DNA of 8,492 nucleotides from Bacteroidales bacterium (GTDB taxonomy: Bacteria; Bacteroidota; Bacteroidia; Bacteroidales; JAOZTL01), in assembly GCA_029942205.1 (NCBI GenBank), contig JAOZTL010000116.1, forward strand, positions 1 to 8,492, in the 5' to 3' direction. Positions 1-7,250 of the stretch are shown here, one piece after another. Under the pieces are notes generated by a model. That model was given only the letters and a program-made list of their open reading frames with translations, was not told the DNA's origin and did not search any database. Position 1 is the first letter of the stretch. Every line of letters starts with the position of its first letter. Position numbers and translations under genes: made by a program.

Positions 1-1011
1 AATAGCGATGGCGTATGGAGCAACAAAATAAAAACAATAAAGATAACTATTATTCCACCCGTGTGGGAAAGATGGTGGTTTCGGATACTAGGTATCTTGC
101 TGCTTGTATTCATGATATTCTTATTCATTAAGCTAAGAGAGAAAAATCTGAAACAACAAAAAGAAGTACTCGAAAAAACAGTGATAGAACGAACCATCCA
201 AATCGAAAAAGAACGTGAAATAGTTGAAGAACACAAAGAACGACTCGAAATAATACACAATAGCCTATCGTCAAGTATCGATTATGCAGAGAAAATACAG
301 TCGGCCATTCTTCCCGACGAAAAACTGTTGGTTGATAACTTAAGCGATCATTTTATTCTATACAAACCACGTGATGTTGTTAGTGGTGATTTTTATTGGT
401 GGGCTGTGGTAGACGATCTTATTGTTATTACTGTTGCCGATTGTACAGGGCATGGCGTGCCTGGTGCATTAATGAGCATGCTTGGACTTACATTTTTACG
501 TGAAATAGTTACGAAAGAAAACATTACGCAACCCGATCTGGTACTCAATCGATTACGAAAAGAAGTTATTCATGCTCTAAAACAAAAAGGCACATTGCTT
601 GAACCCAAAGATGGCATGGACATGAGCCTGATTACAATCAACAAAAAAACAAACAAATTGCAATATGCAGGAGCTTTCAATCCGATTTATATCATTCGAG
701 ACAACGAATTAATTGAAATAAAAGCGAATAAAATGCCAGTTGCTATTTATATGAAAATGAATGATTTCTCGCTTCATGAAATGCAACTACAAGCCAACGA
801 TAGCTTGTACCTTTTCAGCGATGGATATTACGACCAATTTGGAGGCAAAAACCAACGGAAATTTATGGCACGAGAATTTAAGACTCTACTAAAAAACTGC
901 CAAGACAAATCGATGCCGCAACAAAAAGAATTTCTGAACAATACATTAAACGAATGGATGGGAACAATTAACCAAATAGACGACATTGTAGTGTTGGGGC
1001 TTAAAATATAA
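1..1011 (+). CDS. Membrane sensor with SpoIIE/PP2C-type Ser/Thr phosphatase output domain (5'-partial)
   Basis: The reading frame is open from base 1, so the start lies outside the window. The GTG at 61 is not taken as the start, because the 20 codons before it read as the end of a Y_Y_Y-type sensor domain (DGVWS, then IIPPVWERWWF just before the membrane), typical of Bacteroidota propeller sensors. Counting from the first codon, one transmembrane helix spans about residues 27-44. A charged coiled coil follows at about 45-90, then the phosphatase domain from about 95 to the end. PP2C metal-binding acidic residues are visible: Asp130 in SGDFYW, Asp147 in ADCTGHG, Asp274 in FSDGYYD and the Asp pair in IDDIVVLG. 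From the family, the output domain dephosphorylates Ser/Thr proteins, often anti-sigma-factor antagonists, in the cytoplasm in response to a periplasmic signal. The partner and signal cannot be read here. The next gene is 225 bases downstream and is probably separate. Confidence 0.9.
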   Translation, partial: NSDGVWSNKIKTIKITIIPPVWERWWFRILGILLLVFMIFLFIKLREKNLKQQKEVLEKTVIERTIQIEKEREIVEEHKERLEIIHNSLSSSIDYAEKIQSAILPDEKLLVDNLSDHFILYKPRDVVSGDFYWWAVVDDLIVITVADCTGHGVPGALMSMLGLTFLREIVTKENITQPDLVLNRLRKEVIHALKQKGTLLEPKDGMDMSLITINKKTNKLQYAGAFNPIYIIRDNELIEIKANKMPVAIYMKMNDFSLHEMQLQANDSLYLFSDGYYDQFGGKNQRKFMAREFKTLLKNCQDKSMPQQKEFLNNTLNEWMGTINQIDDIVVLGLKI

Positions 1012-1077
1012 GGTCGAATATGAAATTAAAGTCTTCTAAGGAAATGGGAGGATAAAATTAACTGGATATTTTAAACC

Positions 1078-1105
1078 TTGTATTTCACTAAGTAATATAG
1101 ATTTA
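1078..1105 (+). promoter_or_regulatory. Weak candidate promoter for the glucan synthase-phosphorylase gene
   Basis: TTG at 1078-1080 is followed after 17 bases by TAGATTTA at 1098-1105. This matches the Bacteroidota TAnnTTTG element at all but the last base. It would leave a leader of about 125 bases before the start at 1237. The spacing is at the short end and the region is AT-rich, so chance matches are likely. The rest of the 1012-1236 gap holds only an AT-only 7-bp hairpin (1157-1173). I see no gene and no convincing terminator for the upstream phosphatase. Confidence 0.25.
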
Positions 1106-1236
1106 CAGAATTGCGTGAGCAACATCAAAAAGATAGAAGACCTTATTCTTTTCTTAATTTTTATTCTAAAAATAAAATGTGTAATTTTATAAACTGAAAA
1201 GAACCTAGAATCATTAGCCATTAAAACGACAGAACC

Positions 1237-4200
1237 ATGAAACCATTGAAACCTAATTATATTTTTGAAACCAGTTGGGAGATCTGCAACAAAGTAGGCG
1301 GTATTCACACCGTGGTTTCGACCAAAGCACTTACCTTGGTGCAAGAATATGGCGATCAATTATTGTTAATAGGCCCCGACGTGTGGCGTGATTCGGATGG
1401 AAACCCCGAATTCACACAAGACGATACCTTGATGACCGATTGGCGCGAACAAACGATGAACGAAGGTTTGCAAATTCGCATCGGACGATGGAATATTGTA
1501 GGAACCCCCGTAGTTATTTTAATCGACTTTTCGGCTTTCATTTCGCAGAAAGACAACATATTTACCGATTTCTGGGAAGAGTATAAACTCGATTCCATCT
1601 CAGGGCAATGGGATTATATCGAGCCAGCTACTTTTGGGTATGCAGCGGGTAAGGTCGTCGAAAGTTTTTATCAATTCTTTGTGGCGGATAATCAAAAAGT
1701 AATTGCTCATTTTCATGAATGGATGACAGGAACAGGCGTATTGTACCTCAAAAAGTATGCACCGCACATTGCCACCTTATTCACTACGCATGCTACAGCT
1801 ATCGGGCGATCCATTGCAGGAAACCGATTGCCGCTATACCGAAATCTGAAAACCTACAATGGCGATTCAAAAGCCAAAGAATTTAATATTATATCGAAAC
1901 AATCGCTCGAAAAAAGTTCAGCCACACATGCCGACTGCTTCACCACAGTAAGCCACATCACCGCTAATGAGTGCGAACAACTACTCGAACGCAAACCTGA
2001 CGTGGTTACTCCCAACGGATTTGAAGACCATTTTGTGCCACAAGGCAAGGCGTTTGACGAGAAATACACCAAAGCTCGCAACAAATTACGCCAGGTATCC
2101 GAATCGCTACTGGGATACCATTTACCAAAAAAGACACGCTACATTTGCACCAGCGGACGTTATGAATTTTGGAACAAAGGAATCGATGCATTTATCGAAG
2201 CAGTGGCGTATGCCAAAGAACAAAATCAACTCGAAAGAACAGTAGTGGCGTTTATTTTAGTACCTGCCAACAATTACGGTGCACGGAAAGATTTGGCACA
2301 TCGTATCGAAAATAACATCGTAGATGCACAAACAGGAAACCGATTCTTGACCCACGGGCTGCATGATGCCGACTTTGATCCATCGCTCAAAATGATTACC
2401 AAACTGGGACTCGAAAACAAAAAAGAAGATAAAGTCAAAATCATATTCGTGCCGTCTTATTTACAAGCCAACGATGGCATTTTTAATATGACTTATTATG
2501 ATTTGCTTATTGGTTTTGACTTAACGGTATTCCCTTCGTATTACGAGCCATGGGGCTACACTCCACTCGAAAGTTTGGCGTTTCATATTCCTACCATTAC
2601 TACCGATTTGGCTGGCTTTGGACGATGGATAAAACAAGAACCCGTAGAAACATCTGACTGTCTACAAGTCATCAATCGAACAGACGATAACTTTGTGGAA
2701 GTGTACAAGCGAATTGCCGAAATAGTAACGCTATGCGCTAGCAAATCAAAAGAAGATAAATTAAAAGCAAAAGAAAATGCATACTTCGTTTCACGCATTG
2801 CTTTGTGGAAAAACTTAATTAAATACTATTTTGAGGCTTACGAAATTGCATTGCTCAAATTAGAAAAACGAAGCAATAAGCTAACCGAACGTAAACCAAC
2901 AAAAAAAACAGTAAACTTACCGACGTATAAAAGTATTACTCCTGTTTGGCGAGAGATTCAAGTCAATCCGCATTTGGAAGGACAATTCAAAGGGCTTACC
3001 GAATTATCAAAAAACTTGTGGTGGACGTGGAATTGCGAAGCAAAAGAATTGTTTGAGTACATCAGCCCAAGGCTGTGGAAACGCAACAAACAAAACCCCG
3101 TAGCAATGCTCAACCAAGTGTCTCTGGATAAGTTTCAGCGATTGGAAAAAGACTCGGTGTTTGTGGATAAATACAACAATGTATTTCAAGAGTTCATCAA
3201 TTACATGAACGAGCCGAAAGCAAAAGACGTACCTGCGATTGCATATTTTAGTATGGAATATGGCATGAGTTCTACGTTTAAGATTTATTCGGGAGGCTTA
3301 GGCATTTTGGCTGGCGACTACATGAAACAAGCGAGTGATGGCAATGTGAACATGATAGGAGTCGGCTTATTATATAAATTAGGATACTTTACGCAGCGCA
3401 TTTCGCCCAATGGTGAGCAAGAAGCGGTGTACGAACCAATCAGCACGGCGCATAGTCCTGTAATCCCGATGAAAGACGAAAACGGCATACAGAAAACAAT
3501 TCAAATCGTTCTGCCTGGGCGTGTGGTACATGCTCGAATATGGAAAGTAGCTGTTGGGCGTATTGATTTATACTTATTAGATACCGACTTAGACGAAAAT
3601 AAAGAAAAAGATCGTGCTTTAACACACCAGCTTTATGGCGGAAATAACGAGTACCGTTTACAACAAGAAATTCTCTTAGGTATTGGAGGTATTCGCTTGC
3701 TCGAAAAAATGAAAATCCAGCAAGAAGTTTATCATTGCAATGAAGGGCACGCAGCTTTTATCTCTTTGGAGCGGATGCACAAGTTGATTAATGAAAAAAA
3801 CTTTTCGTATGGCGAGGCGGTCGAAATAGTGAAAGCATCGACCCTATTTACCACGCATACACCTGTGCCTGCTGGGCATGATACCTTCTCCGAGGATTTG
3901 ATTATGACTTACATGGGGCATTATCCTACACGCTTAAAAATTTCGTGGCAAGAATTTATTGCACTTGGGCGCGTGAATGCTAGCGATAATAACGAAAAAT
4001 TCTCGATGAGTAATCTGGCAGCCCACCTGTCGCAAGAAATAAACGGCGTAAGCATGCTTCACGGCAAAGTTACTCGTGAAATGTTCAAAAACTTGTGGCA
4101 AGGCTATTTCGCCGAAGAATTGCACATTGGGCACGTTACCAATGGAGTGCATTTTCCTACCTGGACAGCCAAAGCATGGCAGCAGTTGTATAAAGAAACC

Positions 4201-5475
4201 ATGAGTGAAGATTTTAATTACCGACATGCCGATAAAAAAATGTGGAGCAAAATACACGATGTTCCCAACGAACGAATCTGGGAAATACGACAAACACTTC
4301 GCAAAGAGTTATTTGACATGATTCGTGATCGTTTAGAAAAACGAGGAATACGTACCGAAAAGCCAAAAAATGTAGTCAAAATACTACACAAACTAGACGA
4401 TAAAACATTGACAATTGGTTTTGCACGCCGATTTGCTACTTATAAGCGTGGAAACTTATTGTTTTCTGATTTGGACGAACTCAACCGAATTGTAAACAAT
4501 CCCGAAATGCCTGTACAATTTGTATTTGCAGGCAAAGCACATCCAAACGATGGTGGCGGACAAGAAATAATCAAAGAAGTGATTCGTATTTCGCAAATGC
4601 CACAATTCGTAGGGAAGATTATTTTCTTGGAAAACTATGACATGGACTTAGCCAAGAAATTGGTTAGTGGTGTAGATATTTGGCTAAATACACCAACACG
4701 CCCACTCGAAGCTTCAGGAACGAGTGGAATGAAAGCAGTAATGAACGGAGTAATGAACTTTAGTGTGCTTGATGGCTGGTGGGTAGAGGGCTACAAAGAG
4801 GGGGCTGGCTGGGCTTTGGATGAGGAAAAAACTTACGAAGACCAACGATTTCAAAACGAATATGATGCCGCCACTATCTACAATTTGCTTCGAGAAGAAA
4901 TTGTTCCGTTATTTTATGATCGAGACGAGAAGGGCATTCCTAATGCTTGGATAAAACATGTGAAGAAAACCATAGCAGAAATTGCGCCTGACTTTACCTC
5001 TAGCCGAATGCTTGACGATTACATCGTACGATATTACAGACGACTGGCTGAATCGACAAAGAAAATAGCTGCTAACGATTATTTAAAAGCAAGAGAAATA
5101 GCTACATGGAAAAAGAAAATACGGCATAATTGGGACAAACTCGAAGTGGTGGCTCTCAATTTTTCTGATCCAATAAAAGATCCACTCATTCTAGGCGAAC
5201 GCTATTACGGCGAGCTGGTGCTTGATCTAAACAAACTAGGCGATACGAACGTAAGTGTAGAAATGGTGATTAATGAAATAGATACCGAAGGACAAATGCA
5301 CGTAGTGGAAGTGATTGAATTACAACTGATGCGACTTGCCGAAGAGCACATTGCTTCGTATGCAATCGATCTGACCGCTCCACGTCCAGGAAATTTCAAT
5401 TATGGATTCCGAGTATTTCCAAAATCATCCGATCTACCATACCGACAAAGCTTTGGTCTAGTCAAATGGATATAA
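1237..5475 (+). CDS. glgP: Fused GT3 glycogen synthase / GT35 alpha-glucan phosphorylase
   Basis: This is a 1412-residue cytoplasmic enzyme with two glucan-active halves. Residues 1-540 are a GT3 (eukaryote-like) glycogen synthase. They show FETSWEICNKVGGI near the start, HFHEW at 158-162, GRYEFWNKGID at 307-317 (Arg308, Lys314) and the catalytic E-X7-E pair Glu437/Glu445 in YEPWGYTPLE. A basic linker (about 545-580) leads to a DUF3417-like segment (about 585-655). The phosphorylase (about 665-1300) is of the short TIGR02094 type, with YFSMEYG, SGGLGILAGD, HCNEGHAA, THTPVPAGHD, HVTNGVH and RRFATYKR. Lys1166 in GTSGMKAVMNG is the expected pyridoxal-phosphate lysine. The beta-rich end (about 1305-1412) resembles the usual tail of that family. 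The synthase adds glucose to alpha-1,4-glucan from a nucleotide sugar (UDP- or ADP-glucose is not decided here). The phosphorylase releases glucose-1-phosphate. Both active sites look intact. The start fits the family N-terminus, with no Shine-Dalgarno sequence. Confidence 0.95.
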   Translation: MKPLKPNYIFETSWEICNKVGGIHTVVSTKALTLVQEYGDQLLLIGPDVWRDSDGNPEFTQDDTLMTDWREQTMNEGLQIRIGRWNIVGTPVVILIDFSAFISQKDNIFTDFWEEYKLDSISGQWDYIEPATFGYAAGKVVESFYQFFVADNQKVIAHFHEWMTGTGVLYLKKYAPHIATLFTTHATAIGRSIAGNRLPLYRNLKTYNGDSKAKEFNIISKQSLEKSSATHADCFTTVSHITANECEQLLERKPDVVTPNGFEDHFVPQGKAFDEKYTKARNKLRQVSESLLGYHLPKKTRYICTSGRYEFWNKGIDAFIEAVAYAKEQNQLERTVVAFILVPANNYGARKDLAHRIENNIVDAQTGNRFLTHGLHDADFDPSLKMITKLGLENKKEDKVKIIFVPSYLQANDGIFNMTYYDLLIGFDLTVFPSYYEPWGYTPLESLAFHIPTITTDLAGFGRWIKQEPVETSDCLQVINRTDDNFVEVYKRIAEIVTLCASKSKEDKLKAKENAYFVSRIALWKNLIKYYFEAYEIALLKLEKRSNKLTERKPTKKTVNLPTYKSITPVWREIQVNPHLEGQFKGLTELSKNLWWTWNCEAKELFEYISPRLWKRNKQNPVAMLNQVSLDKFQRLEKDSVFVDKYNNVFQEFINYMNEPKAKDVPAIAYFSMEYGMSSTFKIYSGGLGILAGDYMKQASDGNVNMIGVGLLYKLGYFTQRISPNGEQEAVYEPISTAHSPVIPMKDENGIQKTIQIVLPGRVVHARIWKVAVGRIDLYLLDTDLDENKEKDRALTHQLYGGNNEYRLQQEILLGIGGIRLLEKMKIQQEVYHCNEGHAAFISLERMHKLINEKNFSYGEAVEIVKASTLFTTHTPVPAGHDTFSEDLIMTYMGHYPTRLKISWQEFIALGRVNASDNNEKFSMSNLAAHLSQEINGVSMLHGKVTREMFKNLWQGYFAEELHIGHVTNGVHFPTWTAKAWQQLYKETMSEDFNYRHADKKMWSKIHDVPNERIWEIRQTLRKELFDMIRDRLEKRGIRTEKPKNVVKILHKLDDKTLTIGFARRFATYKRGNLLFSDLDELNRIVNNPEMPVQFVFAGKAHPNDGGGQEIIKEVIRISQMPQFVGKIIFLENYDMDLAKKLVSGVDIWLNTPTRPLEASGTSGMKAVMNGVMNFSVLDGWWVEGYKEGAGWALDEEKTYEDQRFQNEYDAATIYNLLREEIVPLFYDRDEKGIPNAWIKHVKKTIAEIAPDFTSSRMLDDYIVRYYRRLAESTKKIAANDYLKAREIATWKKKIRHNWDKLEVVALNFSDPIKDPLILGERYYGELVLDLNKLGDTNVSVEMVINEIDTEGQMHVVEVIELQLMRLAEEHIASYAIDLTAPRPGNFNYGFRVFPKSSDLPYRQSFGLVKWI

Positions 5476-5602
5476 GATTTTTAACTTAATTTAATATTGC
5501 TGACATACTGATACAAGACTTTATCAATCAATAATTTATCAGAAATAAATATACAATGAGTTTTGGGAGCAGTTTAAATTCACAATGGTTTGTTAATTTT
5601 TG

Positions 5603-5635
5603 AGACCTGACAGATTTTGAAAACCTGTCAGGTCT
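5603..5635. repeat. 33-base near-perfect palindrome between converging genes
   Basis: The arms AGACCTGACAG (5603-5613) and CTGTCAGGTCT (5625-5635) are exact reverse complements over 11 bases. The symmetry runs on through TTTT/AAAA to a single central G at 5619, with only A5614/C5624 unpaired. It lies 128 bases after the glucan gene and 198 bases after the proline dehydrogenase reading frame, where a bidirectional terminator would sit. Neither strand has a clear T-run straight after the hairpin, so it is not a textbook intrinsic terminator. It could instead be one copy of a dispersed palindromic repeat. The remainder of 5476-5832 holds no gene I can support. Confidence 0.7.
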
Positions 5636-5832
5636 TATAATCAGTATTTTATGCTGGTTAGCTGTTATTTTTTCTCATTAATGAATAAAGCTTTGGCAAA
5701 GTTTTTTTCCTTGATAGTTTTCATATATTCGTAAGTACTACGGACGTTTTGTTGTCTTAAGGAAATTAAAGGACAAATAAACGAGTATAACTATTACATG
5801 TTATTTAATTTATGTTCATAAATAACCGCTTA

Positions 5833-6999
5833 TTACTTTTTTCGTCGGTTACGTTCAGTTTGTAATAAACTTAATTCTCTACTTGTTTGTCCTGCAACAG
5901 AGGTATTTTCTTCCACACGGCGCAACAAGTAAGGTAAAACGTAACGTACAGGACCATAAGGCAGATATTTAGCAACATTGTATCCATTGGCTGCTAAAAT
6001 AAAACTGATGTGGTCGCTCATTCCTTACAATTGCGAGAAAAAAATTCGCTTGTCATCTTTAGCAAGTCCTTTTTCTTCCATAAGTTCTGCCAAATAAGCC
6101 GAGCTGTATTCGTTGTGCGTGCCATTAAAGATCGAAATCCGATCGATATGGTCGATACAAAACTTCAGTGCAGCATTATAATCTTTATCCGTGCTTTCTT
6201 TGTCGGGCTGAATGGGGTCTTTGTACCCTTTTTCGGCTGCACGTGCCCGCTCTTTTTCCATGTAAGCACCTCGCACAAATTTTGCTCCTAGAAAAAAGTT
6301 TTCTTTAACTGCACGGTCATAATCTTTTTGTAATAAAGCAAGTCTATCCCAGCGATACATTTGATATGTATTGAATACAATTGCACTTTCTTTGTTATAT
6401 TTGACCATCATGTCTAGCACAACTTCATCAATAAAATGCTGAAAAAAAGTATCTTCGGCATCAATCAGAATAGGAATATTGGCATCATAAGCTGCTTTAC
6501 ACAATGTATCGACACGTGAGCGGAAGTTTTCAGCTTCGGCTTTTTCGGCTTCCGTCATTGATACTTTGGCAGTGCTTGCTTTTTCGAGTACGTCATGGGT
6601 AGTAAATGCCGTAGGCTTAAATACCGCAAAAGGAATATTGGCATCCTGTCCTGCATTTTTGATCGAATGCAATGTTTCTGCTAATGCTTTTTTAATATCA
6701 GCAATATTTTCTTTACCTTCTACCGAATAGTCTAAGATTGCACCTACTTGGTTCTTTTCAAGATGACGCACCGCTTTATGGCATTTTTCGATAGATTCGC
6801 CACCTACAAATTGGCTATAAATGGTAGGACCTGCTGCCCACATCACAGGCAAATGAAGTTTGACAGCCGTAGTGGCTGCAAATGATCCTATTTTTACAAT
6901 TGCATTGCTACCTATTGTTTTAAACAAAAGATAGGCTCTAGTCAAATCGATGCTCGATTTACTCCGAAACGCTAATTCTGTATTGTCAAAATTCATCAT
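5833..6999 (-). pseudogene. Proline dehydrogenase with an in-frame TAA at codon 325
   Basis: The frame from ATG 6999 to TAA 5833 reads as a complete monofunctional proline dehydrogenase of 388 codons. This enzyme is FAD-dependent and oxidises L-proline to pyrroline-5-carboxylate. The typical N-terminus LTRAYLLFKTIG and GAILDYSVEGKE are followed by barrel motifs: FAVFKPTAF (Lys128), ILIDAEDTF (Asp180), TYQMYRWD, KFVRGAY and GTHNEYSS. Codon 325 is TAA (6025-6027), in the stretch QL-stop-GMSDHISF, where I expect Tyr as in QLYGMSD. The same frame then continues cleanly for 62 codons with strong family features: GYNVAKYLPYGPV, LPYLLRRVEEN and SVAGQTSREL. The cut product would lack the equivalents of E. 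coli PutA Tyr540, Arg555 and Arg556 (here about Tyr345, Arg360, Arg361), which hold the substrate, so it should be inactive. There is no frameshift and no second stop. This could be a recent nonsense mutation, a sequencing error or readthrough. Family identity is near certain; loss of function is less so. The preceding base, 7000, does not extend the gene, since ATG 6999 and ATG 6996 are adjacent possible starts. Confidence 0.85.
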
Positions 7000-7044
7000 A
7001 ATATGTTGTTTTTTTGATTCCGTGATTATACTTTTATTTTTTTA

Positions 7045-7075
7045 CAAAGATAAAAACTTCATTAAATCATTGCAA
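7045..7075 (-). promoter_or_regulatory. Promoter for proline dehydrogenase
   Basis: On the minus strand, TTG (7075-7073) is followed after 20 bases by TATCTTTG (7052-7045), a full match to the Bacteroidota TAnnTTTG element. Transcription would start near 7038-7041 and give a leader of about 40 bases before the ATG at 6999. The -33 TTG is half of the TTGCAA palindrome shared with the opposite promoter. Confidence 0.65.
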
Positions 7076-7099
7076 TCATTTTCAGTTTTACTATTTTTG
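7070..7099 (+). promoter_or_regulatory. Divergent promoter for aroB
   Basis: TTG at 7070-7072 is followed after 19 bases by TATTTTTG at 7092-7099, a full match to TAnnTTTG. Transcription would begin around 7104-7107 and leave an AT-rich leader of about 145 bases ahead of aroB. A T-rich element like this arises by chance more easily than the one on the other strand. The correct spacing, and the -33 element lying next to that of the opposite promoter, raise its credibility. Confidence 0.5.
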
Positions 7100-7210
7100 T
7101 AAAAATTATATTATACGGCATGTTTTATCATAAAAAAAACAATATGGGATACTTTTTTATGTGAATAACAAACAATCCTATTTCTACCGACCGCATAATT
7201 TAAAAACAGA

Positions 7211-7239
7211 AAGCTTAAATTAATTTTATTTAGCTTAAA
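7211..7239 (+). repeat. Leader hairpin and 8-base direct repeat just before aroB
   Basis: AAGCTTAAAT (7211-7220) and ATTTAGCTT (7228-7236) can pair over 9 bases with one bulged T and a 7-base loop. The octamer AGCTTAAA also occurs twice (7212-7219 and 7232-7239), exactly 20 bases apart. The structure ends about 14 bases before the start codon. It has only two G-C pairs, so it may be weak. An effect on translation or binding of a regulator is possible but not shown. Confidence 0.3.
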
Positions 7240-7250
7240 AACACAAATGT

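Noticed and set aside
61..63. GTG as the start codon of the phosphatase gene
   Set aside because: The frame is open back to base 1, and the upstream codons read as a sensor-domain end running straight into the membrane helix. The true start is therefore outside the window.
1182..1189. TAATTTTA as a -7 promoter element for the glucan gene
   Set aside because: It misses the final G and has no TTG at a suitable distance upstream, so a chance match in AT-rich DNA is likelier.
1036..1359. 107-codon minus-strand open frame spanning the gap before the glucan gene
   Set aside because: It overlaps the conserved synthase N-terminus, shows no family motif and has an AT-rich low-complexity translation.
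3934..4293. 119-codon open frame on the minus strand inside the glucan fusion gene
   Set aside because: It lies wholly opposite strongly conserved phosphorylase coding sequence. Its composition is that of an antisense shadow, with no recognisable domain.
5691..5708. CTTTGGCAAAG followed by seven T as a plus-strand terminator
   Set aside because: The stem has only about four base pairs with a 3-base loop, too weak to call, and it lies over 200 bases beyond the glucan gene.
6025..6027. TAA read as tyrosine through an altered genetic code
   Set aside because: The phosphatase, glucan fusion, aroB and the proline dehydrogenase gene itself all end in TAA, so general reassignment does not fit.
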